NCBI GenBank assembly: GCA_902475855.1
Contig: CABSBF010000005.1
Coordinates: 3,677 to 67,676, forward strand
Reading direction: 5' to 3'
DNA: 64,000 nucleotides
DNA from: an uncultured Eubacteriales bacterium
GTDB lineage: Bacteria; Bacillota; Clostridia; Oscillospirales; Oscillospiraceae
The notes below the pieces were generated by a model, which worked only from the letters and a program-made list of their open reading frames with translations, was not told the origin of the DNA and searched no databases. The position numbers and the translations under genes are program-made. Positions 36,397 through 43,499 of the stretch are shown in pieces (position 1 is the stretch's first letter; each line of letters opens with the position of its first letter).

Positions 36397-37335
36397 ATGA
36401 AAAAACGGATTGCCCTAACACTCGCCGCAGCACTTCTGCTTGGCTGCCTGACTGCCTGCGGAGGCGGTGAGATCGCGGAGCTCGGCAACGACAACCGGTT
36501 GAGCACGACAGATCCGCAAACGCCCTCCGGTTCTTCGGATGCGCCCACGGGAAGCGGCACGACGGAATCGCCCACGGAGTGCACCTCCGGTATTGTGTTG
36601 GAAACATACACCGGTGACGGTTTTTCTCTGCTTGTGCCGCAGGGATGGACGATCTCCATTGTCGGTGACGGTGTGACATTTGGCTTTTGGATGCAGGATC
36701 CGCAGGATGACACGCTGGCTGTGTTCCACTATGGCAAGCTGGAGCCCTTCCTCAAGTCGGAGGAAGCGCGCAAGTCGTGGAAATACTGGGGTCCGCGCAC
36801 CGGGGACGGAACAGACTATTTCGGGCAGGCGCCGGTCTGCTTGGAAAAGACGGCCAAGGGACTGATCGAGTGCATGGACGAATGCCTGGCTTTCCAGCAG
36901 TATCTCGGCCAGAGTCTGCTGTTTCCGCAGCTTTCCAACAAAACCGTCATAAGCTGTGAAAATTACAGCGGCGCGCTTGCATCCGAAGGCGTGCCGGAAA
37001 CGGTCGCGGTGGCGAGCTGCACCACGCCATCCGGCAGGGATGCCTATCTGACCATGACCGCCGCGATATTTGATCCAGGTTATCTGGATATTTTTGAAGA
37101 GGGAATTGATACATATTATATGACGGCATACGAGGTCAACGGCATAGTGATGCCGCAGACCTGTTCTGAGGACTGGGCCAAAGCGCTGGCCGCCTGTGCG
37201 GGAAGCCTGCAATTTACGGAGGAATTTGTCGCGCGCGCCATGCAGCAGAGCAATGAGCAACTGGCGGCCATCAGGCAGCGCTCTGCGGAAAATGAAGCGC
37301 TGATGGATGCGCTGATGCGGAAATGGGGCTATTGA
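36397..37335 (+). CDS. Lipoprotein of unknown function
   Basis: A 312-residue lipoprotein: signal peptide, lipobox LTAC near residue 23, a Ser/Thr/Pro-rich linker to about 70, then a globular part beginning GDGFSLLVPQGWTISI. That opening resembles the unit starts in the preceding gene, so the two may be distantly related. It is 17 bp downstream of that gene and followed by a very strong terminator, marking the end of the operon. I do not recognise a named family. Confidence 0.7.
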   Translation: MKKRIALTLAAALLLGCLTACGGGEIAELGNDNRLSTTDPQTPSGSSDAPTGSGTTESPTECTSGIVLETYTGDGFSLLVPQGWTISIVGDGVTFGFWMQDPQDDTLAVFHYGKLEPFLKSEEARKSWKYWGPRTGDGTDYFGQAPVCLEKTAKGLIECMDECLAFQQYLGQSLLFPQLSNKTVISCENYSGALASEGVPETVAVASCTTPSGRDAYLTMTAAIFDPGYLDIFEEGIDTYYMTAYEVNGIVMPQTCSEDWAKALAACAGSLQFTEEFVARAMQQSNEQLAAIRQRSAENEALMDALMRKWGY

Positions 37336-37351
37336 TCCGCAGATGCAGGCA

Positions 37352-37385
37352 CGGCGCAGCCGGAAGAGGCCTTCCGGCTGCGCCG
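37352..37385 (+). terminator. Terminator of the protease/lipoprotein operon
   Basis: A perfect 15-bp stem (37352-37366 with 37371-37385), loop AGGC. The T-tract is poor. Confidence 0.75.
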
Positions 37386-37400
37386 CCAAGATTCTGGCAC

Positions 37401-37429
37401 TTGACGTCAGGAACGATCAATGCTAAAAT
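37401..37429 (+). promoter_or_regulatory. tRNA-Leu promoter
   Basis: TTGACG (37401-37406), 17-bp spacer, TAAAAT (37424-37429), 13 bp before the tRNA. Confidence 0.8.
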
Positions 37430-37442
37430 ATATAACGCAAAT

Positions 37443-37529
37443 GCCGCCATGATGAAATCGGTAGACATAGCAGACTTAAAATCTGCCGGTAGAAATACCG
37501 TGCCGGTTCGATTCCGGCTGGCGGCACCA
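37443..37529 (+). tRNA. tRNA-Leu (anticodon UAA), CCA encoded
   Basis: The acceptor stem GCCGCCA pairs with TGGCGGC, followed by the discriminator A and encoded CCA. The anticodon stem GCAGA/TCTGC encloses loop CTTAAAA with anticodon TAA, reading UUA. A long variable arm (CGGTAGAAATACCG) marks it as class II leucine. The T-arm contains GGTTCGATTCC. It has its own promoter and a perfect terminator. Confidence 0.95.
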
Positions 37530-37568
37530 AGGAAAGCCCTGTCTTGCTTTGCAAGACAGGGCTTTCCT
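37530..37568 (+). terminator. tRNA-Leu terminator
   Basis: A perfect 18-bp stem (37530-37547 with 37551-37568) with a TTT loop starts directly after the encoded CCA. Confidence 0.88.
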
Positions 37569-37629
37569 GTTATTATGTGCAGCTTCTGAGAAATGCATGC
37601 CGGTCCTGGCCGGCCAATGCAGACGGTGA

Positions 37630-37941
37630 TTACCGCTTTTTCGTCTGAACTACGGTCTGGCAGTTGGGGCAGACGTGCTCGGCGTGGCGGTAGTGGAAAT
37701 AGAGGAATATTTCCGTCGAAACCATCAGGACATTCGGGAAATAGAACCAGAACGCCAGATTATATGTGTGCGTGATCAGCTTTGCAATGATACCGCAGAC
37801 GTAGCCGAAAGCGATGAAGGACATAAAGAAGGGACTTTTGCCCTTGGTGGACTTGGTTCGCAGAGAACGCACGATTGCCAACGGCCACGACAGGCCGAAA
37901 CAGACGATCATCAGTGTTTCAAATAGACTTGCCCAGTTCAT
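37630..37941 (-). CDS. Small PQ-loop (SemiSWEET-like) membrane protein with CxxC tail
   Basis: A 103-residue protein with three predicted helices. Seen: LSWPLAIVRSLRTKSTKGKS, which fits the PQ-loop pattern (PQ changed to PL, followed by KS-x-G-x-S), helices near 8-25, 40-60 and 65-85, and a tail containing CPNC. Known: SemiSWEETs of this size carry sugars, while other PQ-loop proteins move other small molecules. It starts 21 bp after frdA with AAGGAGAA, so it is probably the last gene of the reductase operon. Inferred: it may move a C4 acid or related metabolite, or help locate the complex; substrate unknown. Confidence 0.7.
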   Translation of the reverse strand: MNWASLFETLMIVCFGLSWPLAIVRSLRTKSTKGKSPFFMSFIAFGYVCGIIAKLITHTYNLAFWFYFPNVLMVSTEIFLYFHYRHAEHVCPNCQTVVQTKKR

Positions 37942-37962
37942 TTTTCAGGTTCTCCTTATTCT

Positions 37963-39561
37963 TTAGCGGCGGCGCGTATAGTCCGGCAGCAGTTTCGGCG
38001 AAAGCTGCGGCGTTTCCGTGCAGGCAGCCTTGCGCTGCGCCTCAAACTCATCTACGTGAGAGAGCGTCAGATTGCCGACCGTGACGGTTTTGGCCTTCTC
38101 CGCCGCGTTTTTGCCCGCGCTGCGGCCAAAGACAATGATGTCCAGCAGACTGTTGCCCATCAGACGGTTACGGCCGTGGATGCCTCCGACCACCTCGCCG
38201 GCGGCGAAGAGGTTTTCCACATCGGTCTGACCGTCCGGCGTGATATGCAGTCCGCCATTCTGGTAGTGCAGGGTCGGATAGACAAGAATCGGCTCCTTGC
38301 GGATGTCAATGCCATGCTTTCCGAACATCCGGAGCATCGCGGGAATGCGCTTTTCGATCGTACCCTCACCGTGCTTCAGCTCAATCATGGGTGTGTCCAG
38401 CCAGACGGCAAAGCCCTCCGGGGTGGGAACGCCGTTGCGGCGGTCGGTGCATTCACGGATGATGGAAGCGGCGGCAACGTCGCGCGTTTCCAGAGGATTC
38501 ATAAAGACCTCGCCGGCGGCATTGACCAGCATCGCTCCGACGGAACGTACCTTTTCCGTAACCAGTGCGCCGTAGATCTGCGCGGGGAAGGCTGCGCCCG
38601 TGGGATGGTACTGGAGCGTGTCCGGATACAGGAGCTTCGCACCCGCGCGGTAGCCGAGCACCAGACCGTCAGCAGTTGCGCCGTAGTGGTTGGAGGTGGG
38701 GAAGCCCTGATAGTGCAGCCGGCCCGCGCCTCCCGTGGCGAGAATAACGGTCTTTGCCTTCGCAACGAGCAGCTCATTCGTTTCCATGTTCATAAGAACC
38801 GCGCCCGCGCAGTGTCCGGCGTCGTCCTTGATCAGTTCAATGGCTGCGGTGTAGTCCACAACATCAATGCCGCGGTTAAGCACCTCGTCGCGCAGGGTGC
38901 GCATGATCTCCGCGCCGGAGTAGTCCTTCGCCGCATGCATCCGCTTGCGGGAGGTACCGCCGCCGTGGGTGGTGATCATGGTGCCGTCTGGCGCTTTGTC
39001 AAATTCCACGCCCAGCTCGGACAGCCAGCCGATGGCCTCCGGCGCCTGCGTGACGAGCTTATACAGAAGATCCTTCTGCGCGGCAAAATGACCGCCGCCG
39101 TAGGCATCGAGAAAATGCTGTGCAGGGGAATCATTGGGCTTGTCGGCAGCCTGAATGCCGCCCTCAGCCATCATGGTGTTTGCATCGCCCATGCGAAGCT
39201 TGGTAACGACCAGAACCTTTGCACCCGCGTTGTCGGCCTCGATCGCCGCCGACGCACCTGCGCCGCCGCCGCCGATGACCAGCACGTCGGCTTCATAGTC
39301 CGGCCGGGAAAGATCAATGTGCTTTCCCAGCAGGCGGGACTGCCCTTCCAGCAGCTTTCGCAGCTCCAGCGGAACCTTGCCGCCCTTGTTCGGACCAAAG
39401 TCCAGGGTGGCAAACTGGTTTTCCCGATAGTCCGGGTGATAGGTGCGCAGAAGAACGTCTTTTTCCTCCGCAGTCATGCGCCGCGGTTCCAGACGGAGAT
39501 TCGCCTCCCGCGCGGCTTCAACCTTGCGGATGGATTCCAGCATTTTTTCATCCTGATACAT
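37963..39561 (-). CDS. frdA: Fumarate reductase flavoprotein subunit (FrdA/TfrA-like)
   Basis: A 532-residue soluble flavoprotein. Seen: an N-terminal extension of about 85 residues, the FAD motif VLVIGGGGAGASAA (93-106), and active-site positions matching fumarate reductases: His319 (QYHPTG), Arg339 (EKVRSVG), Arg360, His432 (TLHYQNGG) and Arg466 (GRNRLMGNS). At the position of the FAD-linked histidine of membrane Frd/Sdh there is Asn128 (DANTMMAEGG), so FAD should be non-covalent. It follows the iron-sulfur gene by 12 bp in the Hdr-Flox operon. Inferred reaction: fumarate to succinate using electrons from the Hdr module. An L-aspartate oxidase role is less likely given the partners. Confidence 0.88.
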   Translation of the reverse strand: MYQDEKMLESIRKVEAAREANLRLEPRRMTAEEKDVLLRTYHPDYRENQFATLDFGPNKGGKVPLELRKLLEGQSRLLGKHIDLSRPDYEADVLVIGGGGAGASAAIEADNAGAKVLVVTKLRMGDANTMMAEGGIQAADKPNDSPAQHFLDAYGGGHFAAQKDLLYKLVTQAPEAIGWLSELGVEFDKAPDGTMITTHGGGTSRKRMHAAKDYSGAEIMRTLRDEVLNRGIDVVDYTAAIELIKDDAGHCAGAVLMNMETNELLVAKAKTVILATGGAGRLHYQGFPTSNHYGATADGLVLGYRAGAKLLYPDTLQYHPTGAAFPAQIYGALVTEKVRSVGAMLVNAAGEVFMNPLETRDVAAASIIRECTDRRNGVPTPEGFAVWLDTPMIELKHGEGTIEKRIPAMLRMFGKHGIDIRKEPILVYPTLHYQNGGLHITPDGQTDVENLFAAGEVVGGIHGRNRLMGNSLLDIIVFGRSAGKNAAEKAKTVTVGNLTLSHVDEFEAQRKAACTETPQLSPKLLPDYTRRR

Positions 39562-39573
39562 GGCGATTCCTCC

Positions 39574-40248
39574 TTATTTCTCGATCTCGCGGTGATTGTA
39601 CAGCTCCTGCATTTCGGACAGAGGCTTACCCATGAGATCCTCCAGCAGCGCTTCGAATTTGCCCTCGTTGATCTCCTCAATGCGCTCATCCAGATGCGCG
39701 CAGTGCGGCGCGAGGTACTTGCCGTTCAGACGGCGGGCAAGCATGGCGACCTGACCGTGGGAAATCCCGGCAGGGCAGCGGGAGGAGCAGACACCGCACA
39801 TGACGCAGTCGAAGGATTCTTCCGCACATTTTTCGTATTCGCCGCGCTGTGCATAGGCAATATACTGCATGACGTTCAGACCCTGCGTGCAGGCCTTGGT
39901 ACAGGCATTGCAGCCGACGCAGGAGTAGATCTCCGGGTAGAGCTGCATCATGATTTGCTGGGTGGGCTTGATTTTTTCCATGTCGTAGACGGCCTTGACC
40001 AGCGGGAAGAAGGGCAGCGTCGCGACATACATATTGTTTTCCACCTTGGTCGAGCAGGCAAGGCAGGCCTTGAGCTCCCGGTCGCCCGCGATGCGGTAGA
40101 TCGTCGCGCAGGCTCCGCAGAAGCCGTTGCGGCAGCCGCAGCCGCGGACGAGCTGGTAGCCGGAATACTCCATAGCTTCCATGATGGTCAGACTTTCCGG
40201 CACCTCGTATTTTTTGCCGAAGAGGAAAACATTGACGGTTTTTTCCAT
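39574..40248 (-). CDS. frdB: Fumarate reductase iron-sulfur subunit (N-terminal TfrB-like)
   Basis: A 224-residue electron carrier. Seen: a [2Fe-2S] domain with GCGCRNGFCGACA and a downstream Cys in KACLAC, then an HdrC-like domain with two CxxCxxCxxxC sets (CVGCNACTKAC and CVMCGVCSSRCP). Classical FrdB/SdhB has a [3Fe-4S] site; here both appear to be [4Fe-4S]. No membrane-anchor genes (frdC/frdD) are present. Known: methanogen TfrB has this same front half fused to an HdrB-like CCG domain; the latter is absent here but a free HdrB is encoded in the operon. Inferred: it links HdrB or FloxABCD to FrdA. Confidence 0.88.
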   Translation of the reverse strand: MEKTVNVFLFGKKYEVPESLTIMEAMEYSGYQLVRGCGCRNGFCGACATIYRIAGDRELKACLACSTKVENNMYVATLPFFPLVKAVYDMEKIKPTQQIMMQLYPEIYSCVGCNACTKACTQGLNVMQYIAYAQRGEYEKCAEESFDCVMCGVCSSRCPAGISHGQVAMLARRLNGKYLAPHCAHLDERIEEINEGKFEALLEDLMGKPLSEMQELYNHREIEK

Positions 40249-40259
40249 GGCTTTTCTCC

Positions 40260-41087
40260 TTAATACTCGTCCGGCAGGGTGTCCAGCTCATCAAAGCGGA
40301 ACACAGGGCCGTCCTTGCAGACGTACTTGGAGCCGATGTTGCAGCGCCCGCATTTGCCGAGAGCGCATTTCATTTTCAGCTCCAGTGTGGTATAGATCTG
40401 TTCCTTGGCAAAGCCGAGCTCCATCAGTCCGGCCAGAGTGAACTTGATCATAATGGGAGGGCCACACATGACGACGGTTTTGTCCGTGGGGAAGCCCAGC
40501 TCCTTGACATAGTTCGGCACGAAACCGACATGCCCGGCCCAGCCTTCCTGCTCGCGGTCGATCGTCAGGTGGACGTTGATCCCGTCCTCCTTGCACCATT
40601 CGTCGAGAATCTCCTGAAAATCAACCAGATCCTCTTTCGAACGGGAGCCGTAGACAATGTCGATTTTTCCATAGCGGTCGCGGTAATGGCGGCAGTAGTT
40701 GATGACGGAATGCAGGGGAGCAAGGCCGATGCCGCCGGCGATGAACAGCAGATCCCTGCCCGCGAACGCGGTGTCTACGGGGAAGCCGTTGCCATAGGGA
40801 CCGCGCAGCGTGAGCTGCTGACCGGGCTCCATGCCGTGCAGCCACGAGGTCACGCAGCCGCATTTTTTGATGGAGAACTCCAAAAAGCGCTCCTCCGTCG
40901 GCGAAGAGGTAATGGAAAAAAGCGCTTCGCCCACGCCGGGCATGGAGAGCATCGCACACTGGCCGGGAATGTGTGCAAAGGGCTTGTTGCCGTTCAGATC
41001 GACCACGCGGAAGGTCTTGACGTCAGGCGTATCCACGCGGATGCCCGTGACCTCGACGAGCATGGGAATCAGCGGATCGTTTCTCAT
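40260..41087 (-). CDS. floxA: FAD/NAD(P)-binding oxidoreductase subunit FloxA (AsrB/PyrK-like)
   Basis: A 275-residue ferredoxin-reductase-type protein. Seen: an FAD domain with FSITSSP, the NAD(P) domain with FIAGGIGLAPLHSV and MCGPP, and a C-terminal [2Fe-2S] site CALGKCGRCNIG...C. It is thus the likely NAD(P)H entry point. ATG 41087, overlapping the previous stop by ATGA with GGAG upstream, is preferred to an extension to 41144. Known: FloxA-type proteins of HdrABC-FloxABCD pass electrons from NADH to the Fe-S subunits. Whether it uses NADH or NADPH cannot be read here. Confidence 0.88.
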   Translation of the reverse strand: MRNDPLIPMLVEVTGIRVDTPDVKTFRVVDLNGNKPFAHIPGQCAMLSMPGVGEALFSITSSPTEERFLEFSIKKCGCVTSWLHGMEPGQQLTLRGPYGNGFPVDTAFAGRDLLFIAGGIGLAPLHSVINYCRHYRDRYGKIDIVYGSRSKEDLVDFQEILDEWCKEDGINVHLTIDREQEGWAGHVGFVPNYVKELGFPTDKTVVMCGPPIMIKFTLAGLMELGFAKEQIYTTLELKMKCALGKCGRCNIGSKYVCKDGPVFRFDELDTLPDEY

Positions 41088-42106
41088 TTGGTTTCTCCTC
41101 CCAGCGTTCGGATGACTTTGACGATGTTCATGTGAATGGGGCATTTGGCAAGGCAGCGGCCGCAGCCGACGCAGCCGAAGATCCCCTCGTTATTTTCGGG
41201 ATAGTACACCAGCTTGTGCAGGAAGCGCTGGCGGAAGCGTTCAAGCTGTGTCGGCCGGGGCTGACCGGCGGACATCTGGGTGAAGTCGGAGTACATGCAG
41301 CTATCCCAGCAGCGGAAGCGGCGTACCTTTTTGCCGGTGTCGAATTCCTCGATGTCGTAGCACTGGCAGGTCGGACAGACAAAGGTACAGGTGCCGCAGC
41401 CGAGGCAGCTTTCACTGAGCTGCTTCCACTCCGGACGGTCAAAGAGTGCCTTCGTTTTTCCGGCACCGAAGCTTTTAAGAGACAGACCGTGCAGCGGGAG
41501 CTTTTCCAAAATCTCCCGTGTGCGCACCTGCTGTGCGGCAACGGCATCCGCCCCGCCTTCTTCCAGCAGGGAAAGACGGGTTGTCAGCGCTTCGCCCTGT
41601 TCCGTGTTGGCGCGCCAATAGAGATTGTTTTCATCCAGCCAGCAGGTGACATCACCGGCGGGGTCGGCCGGGTCAATGCCGAAGGCAGTGCAGAAGCAGG
41701 TTTCCTCCGGACGGGAGCAGGCGAGCGTCACGACAGTGACATGCTCACGCCGCGCCTGATAGAAGGTATCCGTCGCAGAAGACAGGAACACCCGGTCGAG
41801 AATGTCAAAGCTTCGGCAGTCACAGGCGCGCACACCGAAAAGCACAAAGGGCGCGATCTCCGCGCTGTGCTCGATCAGCTCCAGATTTTTGCCTTCCACA
41901 CGGAAATCCACGAGATTTTCCACCTGGGGGAAGAAAAGGTCCTTCGCACTGCGGACGGTGTTCAGATGCTTTGTAAGGCTGACGCCCTCCTGCCAGCGGG
42001 TGTAATTGGCCTGCCCGGAGGCGTCGTCTGCCGGGAGATAGAGCTGCTGTTCGGCGGCAATCGCCGCGAAAAGCTCATTGAGCCGGGAAAGTGGAAGCTG
42101 TTTCAT
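41084..42106 (-). CDS. floxB: Iron-sulfur subunit FloxB (AsrA-like)
   Basis: A 340-residue 4Fe-4S protein. Seen: an N-terminal domain with FGVRACDCRSFDILDRVFL as in AsrA and hydrogenase beta-like proteins, then two cluster motifs, CLGCGTCTFVCPTCQCYD and CVGCGRCLAKCPIHMN, and the RCWDSCMYSDF segment between them. Overlaps both neighbours by 4 bp. Known: AsrA/AsrB-like pairs form electron-input modules; in HdrABC-FloxABCD they connect FloxA to MvhD. Confidence 0.85.
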   Translation of the reverse strand: MKQLPLSRLNELFAAIAAEQQLYLPADDASGQANYTRWQEGVSLTKHLNTVRSAKDLFFPQVENLVDFRVEGKNLELIEHSAEIAPFVLFGVRACDCRSFDILDRVFLSSATDTFYQARREHVTVVTLACSRPEETCFCTAFGIDPADPAGDVTCWLDENNLYWRANTEQGEALTTRLSLLEEGGADAVAAQQVRTREILEKLPLHGLSLKSFGAGKTKALFDRPEWKQLSESCLGCGTCTFVCPTCQCYDIEEFDTGKKVRRFRCWDSCMYSDFTQMSAGQPRPTQLERFRQRFLHKLVYYPENNEGIFGCVGCGRCLAKCPIHMNIVKVIRTLGGETK

Positions 42107-43077
42107 TCTCCTGCGCCTCCTCTCCGGTAGATGACAGAGGGCTCACAGTCGCCCTTGTCGAAGTCCATCAGCGGCGGCTTGGAGGTGAAGTCCGCGCCAG
42201 CCTGATAATCGCCGTACAACTCGTTGATGTCCTTGATAAACTTGCGGTTGAGCAGATGCAGCGGGATGTGCTGCGGGCAGACGCGGGAGCATTCGCCGCA
42301 GTCCGTGCAGCGGGAGGCCACATGGAAGGCGCGGATGATGTGGAAGAGATTCTCCTCAAAGGAATCCGCAGCAGCCTTATTCTGCACGCCGGAGTCGTGG
42401 TTGTCAAACACGCACTTCTCACAGGAGCAGGCGGGGCAGACATTGCGGCAGGCATTGCAGCGGATGCAGCGGGAAAGCTCGCCGCGCCAGAAAGCAAAGC
42501 GCTCTTCCGGCGTCATGCGCTCCAAACGTTCGACCTCCTCAAAGCGGGAGGTGACCTGCTCCTCACCCTGTTCGCCGATCAGCTCGTCGAAGCAGACAAT
42601 TTTCTTGCTCTTGCAGGTTTCACACTTGCCGAGCAGGACGTCTGCGCGGTTCAGATTGATGTCGCCGTAGATCGTCCGGGCAGTAACGGTATCGCCGCCG
42701 TCTTCGACGGCGGTCACGCCGGAGGCGCCGCAGGCCTTGACCTTTTCAATGTCGCACATACCTTCGCACTGCACCCCGACGGCATAGACGGTTTCCCGCA
42801 GGACCCGGTGCTCCTTGAGAAGCTGCACGAAGGAATAGGAGTCGCAGGGCTTCAGGAAGACTGCGATCTTCCCACCCTTGCGGGATTCAGCAATCAGATA
42901 TTTGGACAGATTCGCGCCGGAAAAAATGCTGTAGACAAACTCCTTTTCCACCTCCGCGGCGGTGGTGAATACCGCAGGTGTCAGGTCATAGAAGAATTCA
43001 CCGGCTTTCCAGCCGAGGACGCGATCCACTTCACCGGAGGCCAGCAGGGAAAGCGCGCGTTCTTTTACTCTTTGCAT
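42103..43077 (-). CDS. floxC: Iron-sulfur subunit FloxC (FrhB/HdrA-associated)
   Basis: A 324-residue protein. Seen: an N-terminal part with AVFLKPCDSYSFVQLLKEH and CEGMCDIEKVKACG, as in coenzyme F420 hydrogenase beta-like proteins, a middle CETCKSKKIVC site, and C-terminal cluster motifs CIRCNACRNVCPACSCEKC and CTDCGECSRVCPQHIP. It overlaps floxB by 4 bp and mvhD by 13 bp. Inferred: an electron wire between FloxA/B and MvhD/HdrA. Assignment rests on motif content and gene order. Confidence 0.82.
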   Translation of the reverse strand: MQRVKERALSLLASGEVDRVLGWKAGEFFYDLTPAVFTTAAEVEKEFVYSIFSGANLSKYLIAESRKGGKIAVFLKPCDSYSFVQLLKEHRVLRETVYAVGVQCEGMCDIEKVKACGASGVTAVEDGGDTVTARTIYGDINLNRADVLLGKCETCKSKKIVCFDELIGEQGEEQVTSRFEEVERLERMTPEERFAFWRGELSRCIRCNACRNVCPACSCEKCVFDNHDSGVQNKAAADSFEENLFHIIRAFHVASRCTDCGECSRVCPQHIPLHLLNRKFIKDINELYGDYQAGADFTSKPPLMDFDKGDCEPSVIYRRGGAGE

Positions 43078-43499
43078 CGCAGATCCTCCAGTCTCCGGTT
43101 TTCGCCCAAAGCGGCGACGGTTTGTACAAATTCATTCATCGTGGCAGCAAATTTCGCACCTTCTGCTGCCGAGACCCACTCAACGCGGGTGCGCTCACGC
43201 TCGATGCCGAGGTAATCCAGCATGGAGAACAGCAGCGTCATGCGGCGGCGGGCGTAGTAATTGCCGGTCGTGTAGTGGCAGTCGCCGGGGTGGCAGCCGC
43301 ACAGGATCACGCCGTCTGCGCCGCGCTGAAATGCGCGCAGGATAAACAGCGGGTTCAGCCGGCAGGAGCAGGGAATGCGGATGATCTTCACGTCAGCCGG
43401 ATAGTTCAGACGGTTTGTGCCGGATAGATCTGCACCTGCGTAGGAGCACCAGTTGCAGCAGAAGGCCACGATGGTCGGACGGTATTCACTTACCTGCAT
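43065..43499 (-). CDS. mvhD: MvhD/FlpD-like [2Fe-2S] protein (FloxD)
   Basis: A 144-residue protein. Seen: the family cysteine pattern AFCCNWCSYAGADL, RIPCSCRLNP and LCGCHPGDCHY, which holds a [2Fe-2S] cluster. Known: MvhD/FlpD docks electron-donating modules (hydrogenase, formate dehydrogenase or Flox) onto HdrA. Overlaps hdrA by 10 bp, so they are coupled. Its presence is the clearest sign that HdrA here receives electrons from the Flox module. Confidence 0.93.
   Translation of the reverse strand: MQVSEYRPTIVAFCCNWCSYAGADLSGTNRLNYPADVKIIRIPCSCRLNPLFILRAFQRGADGVILCGCHPGDCHYTTGNYYARRRMTLLFSMLDYLGIERERTRVEWVSAAEGAKFAATMNEFVQTVAALGENRRLEDLRCKE

Noticed and set aside
38056..40263. 735-codon plus-strand frame opposite frdA/frdB
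   Set aside because: It is antisense to two genes with full catalytic and cluster motifs; the translation has no recognisable motif. Long antisense frames arise here from GC-rich third positions.
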